DNA of 29,374 nt. It comes from JAXIPB01 sp045403155 (GTDB taxonomy: Bacteria > Actinomycetota > Actinomycetes > Mycobacteriales > Micromonosporaceae). A model generated the notes under the pieces. The model did no database searches, had not been told where the DNA came from, and saw nothing but the letters and a program-made list of their open reading frames with translations. The stretch lies in NCBI GenBank assembly GCA_045403155.1, contig JAXIPB010000301.1:1-29374 (forward strand), written 5' to 3'. Numbering within the stretch: the stretch's first letter is position 1; each line of letters starts with the position of its first letter. A program made the translations under genes and the position numbers. Below, piece by piece: positions 16,205 to 24,042 of this stretch.

Positions 16205-17158
16205 GTGCATCCGCAGGCTGGCCACTGGTTCGCCGCCCGGACGAGTGCGGCCGATGACTGGGCGATCGACCGTCTGGTGGCGGCGAAGGGCGCCGCTCGG
16301 GTGAGCGTGGTGTTGCCGGCCCTGGACGAGGAGCCGACGGTCGGCGAGATCGTGGAGGGTGTCCGCCATCTCGCCGACCGGACCGGTCTCGTCGATGAGG
16401 TCGTCGTGATCGACTCGGGCTCGGTGGACCAGACCGCGAAGGTCGCCACGGATGCCGGCGCCACCGTGCACCACCGCGACGACATCCTGCCGGAGTTGGG
16501 GTCCTACACGGGCAAGGGCGAGGTGCTGTGGAAGGCGCTGTACGTCGCCGCTGGGGACATCCTGGTCTACATGGACGCCGACCTCACCGAGTTCGGCGAG
16601 CACTACGTCACCGGCCTGCTGGGCCCACTCCTCACCGACTCGTCGGTGCTCATGGTCAAGGCCTTCTACGACCGACCCCTCCTCGACGTCGCCGCGGCAG
16701 GAGGCGGGCGGGTCACCGAGCTCATGGCGAGACCTCTGCTCGGTGCGCTAAGGCCGGAGCTTGGGGGCATTGTGCAGCCGTTGGCCGGGGAATACGCGGC
16801 GCGTCGCTCGCTGCTGGAGACGCTGCCCTTCGCGGCGGGGTATGGCGTGGAGACCGGACTCCTGCTCGACACGGTTGCCGGGCGTGGTCTCGATGCCGTC
16901 GCGCAGGTCGATCTCGGCCAGCGCACGCACGGCCACCAGAACACGGCGGCGCTGGGGCGGATGGCGGCGACGATCCTGCACACGGTGCTTCGACGTACGG
17001 CGCCTGAGCTTCCACTGTGGAGCACATTGACCCAGTTTCACCGGATCGACGGCGCGGCTTCGCCCGCGGATGCCGAGATCACCTGGCCGGACCGGCCGCC
17101 AATGATCACCATTCCCGAGTACCGGCTGGCCCACGCGCCGGACTCAGGACGCCTGTGA
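16205..17158 (+). CDS. gpgS: Glucosyl-3-phosphoglycerate synthase
   Basis: A 317-residue retaining glycosyltransferase (GT81) that joins glucose from an NDP-glucose to 3-phosphoglycerate, the first step toward glucosylglycerate or methylglucose lipopolysaccharides. Motifs: VVLPALDEEPTVGEIV (residues 36-51), the DSGSVDQT loop, GKGEVLWKAL (103-112), the metal-binding DADL (124-127), GGRVTELMARPLLGALRPEL and QPLAGEYAARR, all strongly family-specific. The GTG at 16205 gives the usual N-terminus; a GGAGGG directly abuts it, too close for a normal ribosome site, so the message may be leaderless or start nearby. The 3' end overlaps the convergent mazF-like gene by 15 bp. Confidence 0.95.
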   Translation: MHPQAGHWFAARTSAADDWAIDRLVAAKGAARVSVVLPALDEEPTVGEIVEGVRHLADRTGLVDEVVVIDSGSVDQTAKVATDAGATVHHRDDILPELGSYTGKGEVLWKALYVAAGDILVYMDADLTEFGEHYVTGLLGPLLTDSSVLMVKAFYDRPLLDVAAAGGGRVTELMARPLLGALRPELGGIVQPLAGEYAARRSLLETLPFAAGYGVETGLLLDTVAGRGLDAVAQVDLGQRTHGHQNTAALGRMAATILHTVLRRTAPELPLWSTLTQFHRIDGAASPADAEITWPDRPPMITIPEYRLAHAPDSGRL

Positions 17159-17491
17159 GGCAAGGATCCGGTCGCGGAGTGCGCGGAGCACCGCACTGGT
17201 AACGGCGCGCGGTGCCGAACCCAACCTGGCCCGGACGAACCGTCGATCGATTGCGCGGATCTGCTCGGTCATCGCGTATGAGGGTTGCCGCAGACCGGAC
17301 TCGGGTGTTGGTGGCACTGCGACATGGTTCGGTACGCGTCGGTCGGCCGTGGTCAGGGGACACACGATCGCGAGGTTTGGTATGCGGGTGAATCCGTCGC
17401 TGTGCACGACCATCGCTGGTCGAACATTTGCTTGCTCGACACCGCGCGTCGGCGGGCCAAAGTCCACGAGGTAGATCTCGCCAACCCTCAT
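17144..17491 (-). CDS. mazF: MazF/PemK-type endoribonuclease toxin
   Basis: A 115-residue MazF/PemK-fold protein: MRVGEIYLVDFGPP, NVRPAMVVHSDGF, IVCPLTTADRRVPNHVAVP and SYAMTEQIRAIDRRFV follow the family pattern in order. Such toxins cleave mRNA at short sequences to stop growth and are held inactive by a partner antitoxin. The ATG at 17491 overlaps the TGA of the upstream antitoxin gene (ATGA), giving translational coupling. The length is standard and no truncation is seen. The 3' end overlaps gpgS on the opposite strand by 15 bp. The catalytic Arg (RPAMVV) and the Thr in PLTT appear kept, so it is probably active. Confidence 0.93.
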   Translation of the reverse strand: MRVGEIYLVDFGPPTRGVEQANVRPAMVVHSDGFTRIPNLAIVCPLTTADRRVPNHVAVPPTPESGLRQPSYAMTEQIRAIDRRFVRARLGSAPRAVTSAVLRALRDRILASQAS

Positions 17492-17784
17492 GCGGCGGTC
17501 CGGCGGCGTCGTGTTCGCGGCGGCGGCTCCTCGTTGTGGTCGCCCTCCGCCGGGATTTCGCCAGCGCTGAGATGGGCATACTCCGGGTAGTCGTCGTGAA
17601 CGACGACGTCGGCTCCAACAGCCTGAATGTCCGCGTAGCCGCGCGAGACCTGATTCCAGAAGTCCTGATCTTCCGCGGCCTCCACCATTGCCGCGATTTG
17701 TTCTCCCATGGTCCGGCCATGCAAGGTCGCCAGCGCTGCGAGTCGGTCGCGGGTCTCCGTGTCAAGGCTTACGGTGGTCTTCAT
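17488..17784 (-). CDS. mazE: Antitoxin of the MazF partner (ribbon-helix-helix N-terminus)
   Basis: A 98-residue protein directly upstream of and overlapping the toxin gene. The N-terminus MKTTVSLDTETRDRLAALA looks like a ribbon-helix-helix DNA-binding strand-helix, as in antitoxins that repress their own operon. The acidic middle (AEDQDFWNQVSRGYADIQ, then DDYPEYAHLSAGEIPAEGD) would wrap and neutralise the toxin. The C-terminus is a basic run. I chose the ATG at 17784; the frame runs to 17889, but the extension covers a hairpin region and lacks a ribosome site. The symbol mazE is by position and role; the family could be named differently. Confidence 0.85.
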   Translation of the reverse strand: MKTTVSLDTETRDRLAALATLHGRTMGEQIAAMVEAAEDQDFWNQVSRGYADIQAVGADVVVHDDYPEYAHLSAGEIPAEGDHNEEPPPRTRRRRTAA

Positions 17785-17844
17785 GCCACTGAGCATAGCA
17801 ATCGCCATAACCAACGGCATAGCCCATGCCGCGCAAGTGTTCGA

Positions 17845-17881
17845 CACCTGCCCGGTCGGGCGCGCAGAAATGGGGCAGGTG
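17845..17881. promoter_or_regulatory. Inverted repeat upstream of the toxin-antitoxin pair
   Basis: CACCTGCCC (17845-17853) and GGGCAGGTG (17873-17881) form a 9-bp inverted repeat about 60 bp upstream of the antitoxin ATG. GACACCTGC occurs twice as a direct repeat nearby (17843 and 17885). It could be the antitoxin operator or a second terminator hairpin after the permease gene; the sequence does not decide. Confidence 0.5.
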
Positions 17882-17897
17882 CCGGACACCTGCGCGC

Positions 17898-17932
17898 GTC
17901 TCCTAACCCGCCTGGCGGCAGGGCTAGGAGAC
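17898..17932 (-). terminator. Terminator-like hairpin overlapping the permease stop codon
   Basis: GTCTCCTA (17898-17905) pairs perfectly with TAGGAGAC (17925-17932). On the minus strand the 5' arm includes the TAG stop (17924-17926) of the permease gene. The interior can pair further (CCCGCC with GGCGG). No T-run follows. Confidence 0.6.
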
Positions 17933-18787
17933 GACGTCCTTGCGGAGGAAACGCCAGAACGAGAGGCCGAAGAAGATTACGCAGTAGACCAGTGCGGAGA
18001 TCGCCCCTCGTACGATGCTGTCGACCTGCATCGGGGTGGAGAGCAGACCGATCCACGCATCGTTGTAATGCGTCGGCAGGTAGTTCCGGATCGCCCCGAG
18101 GGCCTCGATCTGGTCGAGGATGCTCGACACGATCTGCAACAGCACCGCCCCACCGACCGCGCCGAGGGGCGCATCCGTGGAGACCGATAGCAGGAACGCC
18201 AGCGCGCCCACGACGACCAGCGTCACCCCGATGTAACCGGCCGCGGCGCCGACCCGGCCGAGCGCCTCCCACGGGCCGAGCTGGTCGGCGATGGTCGAGC
18301 GCAGCGGGTTCCAGCCGTACCGCATGGTTCCGGCAAGCAGTGCGGTCCCGACGAGCAACGTCAACGCCAGCGCCGAGTAAAGCAGCGAGACGACGATCTT
18401 GACTCCGAGCAGGCGCGCCCTCGGCACCGGGATCGCCAACAGATATCGCAGGCTACCCCAGGATGCCTCACTCGCGATCGTGTCGCCGAAGAAGAGGGCG
18501 AACACCACGACGAGCAGGAAGGAAGAGGAGACGAGCAGGGTGAACATGGCGAAGTTGGCGCCGCCAGCGGTCGCGACGTCAACGAGGCTGGAGAACGCTC
18601 CGCCGCCGCCACCGTCGTCCTCGCCGCCACCGCCGAACTCGAACGCCCCAAGAATGATGAGGGGTAACGCCACCATGAATGCGAGCGCGATCCGGGTGCG
18701 TGGCCGGCTGGCCTGCCGCCGAAGCTCGGTGGCGACGGTGAAGGGGTTCACCCGCGCCGTCCGGGGCTGCGCACCAACGGTCGTCAT
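17924..18787 (-). CDS. ABC-2 type transporter permease
   Basis: A 287-residue integral membrane protein with about six hydrophobic helices: RIALAFMVALPLIILGAFEF near 32-51, FTLLVSSSFLLVVVFALFFG near 81-100, a helix near 128-151, and three more toward the C-terminus. The cytosolic loop DTIASEASWGSLRYLLAIPV is the characteristic ABC-2 permease segment that contacts the ATPase. A glycine/acidic-rich loop (EFGGGGEDDGGGGGAF) separates helices one and two. The ATG at 18787 overlaps the stop of the upstream hydrolase-ATPase gene (ATGA), so the products are surely made together and form one transporter. The substrate is unknown. A hairpin over its stop codon probably ends the operon. Confidence 0.92.
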   Translation of the reverse strand: MTTVGAQPRTARVNPFTVATELRRQASRPRTRIALAFMVALPLIILGAFEFGGGGEDDGGGGGAFSSLVDVATAGGANFAMFTLLVSSSFLLVVVFALFFGDTIASEASWGSLRYLLAIPVPRARLLGVKIVVSLLYSALALTLLVGTALLAGTMRYGWNPLRSTIADQLGPWEALGRVGAAAGYIGVTLVVVGALAFLLSVSTDAPLGAVGGAVLLQIVSSILDQIEALGAIRNYLPTHYNDAWIGLLSTPMQVDSIVRGAISALVYCVIFFGLSFWRFLRKDVVS

Positions 18788-21699
18788 CGTTCTCCACTCA
18801 CCTTCGCGAGCTCACGGGCGGACGGTGCCCGCTCGGCTGACTCGCCGCTCACCAGGGCGAGGAACGCGTCCTCGAGCCGGCGTCGAGGCACCACCCGGTC
18901 GACGCCGACGCCGGCGTTGACCAATGCGGCAACGACATCGGTTCGAGGAATGCCGTCGAGGTCGACGACGAGCCCGGTCCCGTCGGCCGCGACGGAACGG
19001 ATGCCGTCGAGCCGGCGAATGACCTCCGACGCGGCGTCTATGTCGGAGACGTCGAAGTGGGCGATCGGCGAGTCTCCGACGACGTCGTCGACCGGCCCGT
19101 TCGCCACGACCTCGCCCGTGTGCATGACCACGACGTGGGTGCAGGTCTGCTCCACCTCCGCGAGCAGGTGCGAGGAGACGAGCACAGCCCGGCCGTCGGT
19201 GGCGTATGCGCGCAGTACCTTGCGCATCTCGGCGATCTGGGGCGGGTCGAGCCCATCGGTCGGCTCGTCGAGCACCAGCAGCTCGGGCAGGCCGAGCATC
19301 GCTTGCGCGATCGCCAGCCGCTGCTTCATTCCGTGGCTGTACTTACGCACCTTCCGGTGGATCGCGTCGCCGAGCCCGGCAATGGCCAGCGCGTCCTCGA
19401 GCCGGGCCTCGGACTCCGGTCGGCCGGTTGAGCGCCAGAAGAGTCTGAGGTTCTCCAGTCCCGACAGGTGCGGCAGGAATCCTGGGCCCTCGACCAGTGC
19501 GCCGAGCCGGGTGAGCACGTCCGCGCCCGGGCGCAGGTGGTGGCCGAAGATCAGGATCTCGCCCTTCGTCGCTTGGGTGATGCCGAGCAGGACCCGCAGG
19601 GTTGTCGTCTTCCCGGCGCCGTTGGGTCCGAGCAACCCGACGACCTGTCCACGTTGGACGGTAAAGTCCACGGTGGAGACGGCGACGAATCCGTCCGAAT
19701 ACTCCTTGCGGAGACCACGTACGACGAGGGGTGTCTCCTCGTGCTCCGCGACCACCGACACCGCGTTGCGTCGGCGGCGAACTCGTGCCACGACGAGGGC
19801 AGCCACGATGGCGGCCGCGATGAGCGCGGCGAGCGCGGCGAGCACGTACCGCCAGATCACCTCGGGGTTGGTGATGGGCGACCCGGTGAGTTGGGGCAGC
19901 GTGATCGTGGCTCCGTTGGTCGGGAGGCCGACGACGTAGGTCGCCGGTGTAACCGGGGTCGAGTACGCCTGGTCGGACGTCGCGACAGTGAGGCGCAACC
20001 GGTGACCGGCCTCAAAGCGATGCACGATCGTCGGCAACGTGACCATGACGGGCTGGGCCTCGTCGATCGTGGCCGGAAGTCCGGTGAGTCGAATCGGGGC
20101 GGCCAGTCCGAATGGCAAGTTGCTTCCGGTGTCGGGGTCGTAGTCGTAGAGCTTGACGAAGAGGACCGCCTCGCCGGTCGGTGACGCGCCCCGGATCTGC
20201 ACGGTCGGCGTGCCGACGACGTCGAGGTTGGTTGGCAGCGGCTCGGAGTAGAAGTCGGCGTGCTGGCCGGGAATTTCAAGTGACACGCCGGCGAGGAAGC
20301 TCGAGAAGCTCCCGCTACCGGTCCCGGGCAGCGTCGTGATGGCGGCCGGATTGCCGTCCGGCGGGCTGGCGATCCGCTGCGGCGGTCCCTCCACGGTCAC
20401 GGTCCTCGCCTCCGGCGCGCCAGCCGAGCCCGGGAAGATATCGGTCGAGAAGCCCGAGGTGGTGATCCGTCGGGTGTCGGCGTCGAAGCCGGTGACCCGA
20501 GAGAACGTGAAGCCGGCGTCCGGCTTCTCGCCCTTGCCCTGCAGGTAGTAATCGAGCCAGGTGATGGTGAGGTAACGCACGCGATCCCGGTCGGATCTAG
20601 GACCCTGTCCGCCGTCGTGGCCACCGGTGAACCAATCCATCCGCACCGGCGTGCCTGTGGCGGCGATGCCGCGGAAGTTCGCCTCAGCCTCGCTGAGTGG
20701 GAACAGCGAGTCCGCCTGTCCCTGGACGAGCAGCGTCGGCGCCTTGATCTTGTCGAGAATCCGCGCCGGGCTGGAGCGGCGCAGCAGCGCGATCGTCGCC
20801 TCACTCGCGCGGCCAGTGGTTGCGACATCGTGGTAGGCGGCGCAGACGTCCTTGGCGAACCGTCCGCAGGCGGGGTCTATCGCTGTCAAGAGCGCCAGCA
20901 ACTCGGGCGGAAGTCCCTGCGGCAGCGTCGCCGGGAGGCCTTGCGGCGGAAGTGCGCCGTCGGCTCCGCCGCCGATTCCGCCGCCGATACCGCCGCCGAT
21001 ACCGCCGCCGATTCCACCTCCGCCACCGATACCGAGGCCGCCGCCGCCGAAGAAGAGACCCGCCCACTGCTTCTTGAACACGCCGTCCGCCGGGCTGCCA
21101 CCCGAGGACTCAGGCAGGAATGACCGGGCCAAATCGTTCCACGTGATCATCGGAACGATCGCGTCGACCCGGCTGTCCTGCCCGGCCAGCATCAGGGCCA
21201 GGGCTCCGCCGTACGACCCGCCGACGGCGGCCACCCTCGGGTCCGCGCCGTCCTTGAGAATGTCGCGCCGGGCGGCGAGCCAGTCGATGAGGCGCTGCGC
21301 ATCCCGTACCTCGTAGTCGGGACTGTCCAAATGGATCTGCCCACCACTCAGGCCGAATCCCCGAGCGGTCCAGGTCAGGACGGCGTAGCCGCGCGCCGCG
21401 AAGTCGGCCGCGTCCTCCGCGACGCTCCGCTTGGTCCCGCCGAAGCCGTGGGCGAGCAGGATCGCCGGGACCGGCGTCGTGGCGCTGGCCGATCTCGGCA
21501 GGTACAGGGTCGTGTCCAGGTTGACCGGTTCGTTGCCAGCCGGCCCCGAGAATACGGTGAGGACCTCGTCGGTGGTCGTGTACGTGGGTGGCGCAGGCCA
21601 GACCACCCAAGTGAGCAGGGAAGCCGCCACGACGAGCACCACGGAGCCGGTGATGACGCGTCGGCGGGTGACGCGTATGCGCGGCAGGCGGATGGACAT
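18784..21699 (-). CDS. Exported CocE/X-Pro-dipeptidyl-peptidase-like hydrolase fused to an ABC transporter ATPase
   Basis: A 971-residue fusion. Basic N-terminus (RLPRIRVTRRR), TM helix about 15-35, then an S15/CocE-type alpha/beta hydrolase with Ser162 (GGSYGG), Asp330 (GQADSL) and His361 (GGHDGG) as the likely triad. A glycine-rich loop (about 218-246, GGIGGG units) follows the serine region. A jelly-roll-like domain (about 430-610) resembles the X-Pro dipeptidyl-peptidase C-terminal domain. A second TM (about 617-639) is followed by RVRRRR and an ABC ATPase: Walker A GPNGAGKT (691-698), signature SHGMKQR (788-794), LLVLDEPTDGLDPP. By the positive-inside rule the hydrolase faces outside and the ATPase inside. 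The ATG at 21699 was chosen; tandem GTGs at 21705-21708 are alternatives. It overlaps the permease gene. Confidence 0.92.
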   Translation of the reverse strand: MSIRLPRIRVTRRRVITGSVVLVVAASLLTWVVWPAPPTYTTTDEVLTVFSGPAGNEPVNLDTTLYLPRSASATTPVPAILLAHGFGGTKRSVAEDAADFAARGYAVLTWTARGFGLSGGQIHLDSPDYEVRDAQRLIDWLAARRDILKDGADPRVAAVGGSYGGALALMLAGQDSRVDAIVPMITWNDLARSFLPESSGGSPADGVFKKQWAGLFFGGGGLGIGGGGGIGGGIGGGIGGGIGGGADGALPPQGLPATLPQGLPPELLALLTAIDPACGRFAKDVCAAYHDVATTGRASEATIALLRRSSPARILDKIKAPTLLVQGQADSLFPLSEAEANFRGIAATGTPVRMDWFTGGHDGGQGPRSDRDRVRYLTITWLDYYLQGKGEKPDAGFTFSRVTGFDADTRRITTSGFSTDIFPGSAGAPEARTVTVEGPPQRIASPPDGNPAAITTLPGTGSGSFSSFLAGVSLEIPGQHADFYSEPLPTNLDVVGTPTVQIRGASPTGEAVLFVKLYDYDPDTGSNLPFGLAAPIRLTGLPATIDEAQPVMVTLPTIVHRFEAGHRLRLTVATSDQAYSTPVTPATYVVGLPTNGATITLPQLTGSPITNPEVIWRYVLAALAALIAAAIVAALVVARVRRRRNAVSVVAEHEETPLVVRGLRKEYSDGFVAVSTVDFTVQRGQVVGLLGPNGAGKTTTLRVLLGITQATKGEILIFGHHLRPGADVLTRLGALVEGPGFLPHLSGLENLRLFWRSTGRPESEARLEDALAIAGLGDAIHRKVRKYSHGMKQRLAIAQAMLGLPELLVLDEPTDGLDPPQIAEMRKVLRAYATDGRAVLVSSHLLAEVEQTCTHVVVMHTGEVVANGPVDDVVGDSPIAHFDVSDIDAASEVIRRLDGIRSVAADGTGLVVDLDGIPRTDVVAALVNAGVGVDRVVPRRRLEDAFLALVSGESAERAPSARELAKVSGER

Positions 21700-21774
21700 G
21701 GGCACCACGGTACGGCGCCGCCCGCCCGGCCACGTCGGCGGAAACCCCTAAAGGGACGACCTCTCAGGCGGGTC

Positions 21775-22425
21775 TCAGCAACCCTCGCCGCTGCGCGCGG
21801 CGTCCTCGAGCGCCTGCGCCTCCCCGCCGCTCATCGAGGTGACCCGGGTGTTCGTCGGGTCGAGGAAGAACACGACGGCCAGGGCCGAGGCCGGCACCCG
21901 CACCGAGAACGCCTTGTTGCCCGCGGCGCCGTTGATGAGCGTGCCTCGGCTACCGTAGATCCCCTGGATCTCCGTGAGGGCCATGCCGACGCGCGCCCCC
22001 GACGGTGTCACGACCGTGGTCGCGTTGGTGTGAATGGCCGAGAGGCGGCCGCTGCGGAAGGTCAGACTGATCTTTCCGGCGTAGCGGCCGGTGGCCTGAG
22101 CGCCGTGGGCGTCGGAACAGAGAGGGCTCTCGACGATCGCGGTGAGCAGGGCCCGAGCCTGCAGGTCCGACATGGCCGTCCCGACGACGTACGGGCCAAT
22201 GCCATCGGCCGCGAACACGGTGGCCGGGTCGGTGGGTGGGGGGGTCGGCGAGACGGTCGGGCTCGGACTGGCCGAGACGGTGGCCGAGGGGCTGGCGCCG
22301 GTCGCTGTGCCGGGGCCCGCGGTCGGGCCGCCGCCCGGCGTGTCTCTATCGCAGCCCGCTCCGGCGATAAGGACCACGCACATGGCGACGAACGACGTGG
22401 TCACGCTTGAGGCGTTCGGTCTCAT
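21775..22425 (-). CDS. Probable secreted lipoprotein of unknown function
   Basis: A 216-residue protein with an export signal: MRPNASSVTTSFVAMCVVLI followed by AGAGC, whose cysteine could be lipidated, although the lipobox lacks the usual Leu at -3. A Pro/Ser/Thr-rich linker (SPSATVSASPSPTVSPTPP) leads to a soluble domain starting DGIGPYVVGTAMSDLQARAL, which resembles small extracytoplasmic actinobacterial domains of unknown function. A C-terminal Cys in SGEGC may pair with the domain Cys in ESPLCSD. The ATG at 22425 has AAAGG about 10 bp upstream; the frame runs open to 22701 over another gene and is not coding there. It precedes the hydrolase/ABC operon by about 75 bp in the same direction and may be linked to it. 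Confidence 0.82.
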   Translation of the reverse strand: MRPNASSVTTSFVAMCVVLIAGAGCDRDTPGGGPTAGPGTATGASPSATVSASPSPTVSPTPPPTDPATVFAADGIGPYVVGTAMSDLQARALLTAIVESPLCSDAHGAQATGRYAGKISLTFRSGRLSAIHTNATTVVTPSGARVGMALTEIQGIYGSRGTLINGAAGNKAFSVRVPASALAVVFFLDPTNTRVTSMSGGEAQALEDAARSGEGC

Positions 22426-22514
22426 CTCGGCAGCCTTTCTTGTCGTGCCGTCGAGTGTGACCGGTCGGCGCCACCTCGGACCAAATCTCGCCACGTCATC
22501 GCCTGCTTGGGGTA

Positions 22515-22862
22515 TCAGCGCAGGCGCTTCGAGCGCGCCGTCGACGTCCGTAGTCGCTGGAGCCGGTGCACAAGCGTCGGATCGTAACTGACCGCCTCCG
22601 GCAGATCCAGCAGGGCATTGAGGTCCTGGTAGTAGCGGGTCGGGGACATCTCGAAGCTGTCCCGGATGGCCTGCTCCTTGGCGCCCGCCTGGCGCCACCA
22701 TTGGCGCTCGAACTCTAGGATGGCGCGCTGCTGGTCGCTCAGTCGGTCGTCGAGGTCGGTAGCGTCGAGATCCGCGGCGTCGAGAACCGCGGCGTCGAGA
22801 ACCGCGGCGTCGAGGATCGCTGCCGCATCGTGGTTAACCTCGGCGGCAGTGGGGGCATCCAC
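22515..22862 (-). CDS. DUF3263 family protein
   Basis: A 115-residue protein whose C-terminal part LSDQQRAILEFERQWWRQAG plus SFEMSPTRYYQDLNALLD is the DUF3263 core, an actinobacterial helical, probably helix-turn-helix-like, domain of unknown function. The N-terminal 40 residues are low-complexity (LDAAVLDAAVLDAADLDATD), encoded by 15-bp tandem repeats in frame. The GTG at 22862 has no ribosome site, but a -10-like TAGTCT sits 7 bp upstream, so the transcript is probably leaderless. nagA ends 62 bp upstream in the same direction. The core is complete; the repeat-encoded leader is likely a variable, disordered addition. Confidence 0.88.
   Translation of the reverse strand: MDAPTAAEVNHDAAAILDAAVLDAAVLDAADLDATDLDDRLSDQQRAILEFERQWWRQAGAKEQAIRDSFEMSPTRYYQDLNALLDLPEAVSYDPTLVHRLQRLRTSTARSKRLR
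22762..22821. repeat. 15-bp tandem repeat inside the DUF3263 gene
   Basis: Four units of GCGTCGAGAACCGCG-like sequence at 22762, 22777, 22792 and 22807. The two middle units are identical; the first has one change and the last several. A more degenerate unit precedes them. The 15-bp period keeps frame, encoding LDAAV/LDAAD pentapeptides. Confidence 0.88.
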
Positions 22863-22869
22863 AAGCGGC

Positions 22870-22875
22870 AGACTA
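22870..22875 (-). promoter_or_regulatory. Candidate -10 element for leaderless DUF3263 transcript
   Basis: TAGTCT on the minus strand ends 7 bp before the GTG start at 22862, the position expected if transcription begins at the start codon. No Shine-Dalgarno sequence is present, which supports leaderless initiation. No clear -35 is seen. Confidence 0.45.
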
Positions 22876-22923
22876 GGGTAGATGTGCCCGGCAAGCGAGC
22901 TTCCGCGCCGGAGCAGGCGCAGG

Positions 22924-24042
22924 TCAAGATGGGTGTCGCCGGCCGCGTCGGAAGACCGCGGTCACTTGCAGGTCCTCGTCGAGGAGGACCAGATCCGCCC
23001 GTAGCCCCGTCGCGATCGAACCCAGCTCGGCCTCCAACCCGAGCACCCGCGCGGGCGTGGTTGCCGCCATCGTCGCGGCGCCGGCGACGGATGCTCCACT
23101 ATGGACTATACGGCGGAGGGCGGCGTCCATGGTGAGGGTGCTGCCGGCGATCACGCCGTTGCTGGCGAGCCTGGCGACTCCGCGCGTCACCTCAACGGTC
23201 TGGCCGCCGAGGTCGTACCGCCCGTCCGGCATTCCCGCCGCCGCCATGGCGTCCGTAACAAGCGCGACCCGATGCGACCCGGCCGTCCGGAACACGTGCC
23301 GGAGCATACCGTCGTGCAGGTGCACGCCGTCGGCGACCTGTTCACACACCACGCCGGGCGAATCGAGCAGAGCCACGATCGGCCCGGGATCGCGGTGATG
23401 TACGGGTCGCATGGCATTGCAGACGTGCGTGCCCACCGTCGCGCCGGCGTCGATCGCGGCGAGCGTCTGCTCGTACGTCGCGTCGGTATGACCGATCGCC
23501 GCTACGACGCCGCGCTCGCGGAGCAGTTCGATGGTGTCCAGCGCGCGCGGCAGTTCGGGTGCGACGGTGACCATGCGTACGCCGCCCAGATCGATCAGAT
23601 CGGCCAGCTCGTGGGGGTCCGGGTCACGCAGGAACGCCGGGTTCTGCGCGCCGCAGCGGGCCGCCGACAGGTACGGACCCTCGTAATGCAGCCCGGCCAG
23701 CACCCCGTCGGCGACCAGCGGCGCTAGCGACTCGGTGGCACTACGAAGGAGTTTGTGTGGCGCGGTGACGAGGCTCGCGAGCATCGTCGTCGTGCCGTGT
23801 GCCAGATGGAAGTCCGCGGCGGCGCGGGCCTCGGCGGCTTCGCCGGTGGTGAATGTATGCCCGCCGCCGCCGTGGACGTGGATGTCGATGAATCCAGGCA
23901 GGATCCACGCCGCGGTCGCCGTGACGACCCTCGTCCGACCGGCGGGGCGCACGTCCGCGATGCGCCCCTTTGCTATGCGGACGATGCCATCGTCGATCAC
24001 TCCATCGGGCGTGACCACCCGGCCACGCACGACGGGGCTCAC
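22924..24042 (-). CDS. nagA: N-acetylglucosamine-6-phosphate deacetylase
   Basis: A 372-residue amidohydrolase that removes the acetyl group from N-acetylglucosamine-6-phosphate in the cytosol, giving glucosamine-6-phosphate. Motifs in order: PGFIDIHVHGGGGHTF (metal-site loop), HYEGPYLS (metal-binding Glu), IGHTDATYEQ and THVCNAMRPVHH (metal His), VTDAMAAAGMPDG (catalytic Asp). The C-terminus (GSIATGLRADLVLLDEDLQV) closes the small beta domain. The GTG at 24042 overlaps the stop of the upstream ROK kinase gene, so the pair is translationally coupled; GTG at 24045 is also possible. The length is normal. It is probably regulated with the kinase by the divergent DeoR protein. nagB is not in view. 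Confidence 0.95.
   Translation of the reverse strand: MSPVVRGRVVTPDGVIDDGIVRIAKGRIADVRPAGRTRVVTATAAWILPGFIDIHVHGGGGHTFTTGEAAEARAAADFHLAHGTTTMLASLVTAPHKLLRSATESLAPLVADGVLAGLHYEGPYLSAARCGAQNPAFLRDPDPHELADLIDLGGVRMVTVAPELPRALDTIELLRERGVVAAIGHTDATYEQTLAAIDAGATVGTHVCNAMRPVHHRDPGPIVALLDSPGVVCEQVADGVHLHDGMLRHVFRTAGSHRVALVTDAMAAAGMPDGRYDLGGQTVEVTRGVARLASNGVIAGSTLTMDAALRRIVHSGASVAGAATMAATTPARVLGLEAELGSIATGLRADLVLLDEDLQVTAVFRRGRRHPS

Noticed and set aside
16172..16603. N-terminal extension of the minus-strand membrane-anchored protein
   Set aside because: It lies antisense to gpgS, which has strong family motifs; a GTG with a ribosome site at 16171 explains the gene better.
20946..21040. Periodic CCGCC-rich stretch as a separate repeat element or array
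   Set aside because: It is in frame and encodes the GGIGGG loop of the hydrolase fusion, so it is a coding low-complexity region.
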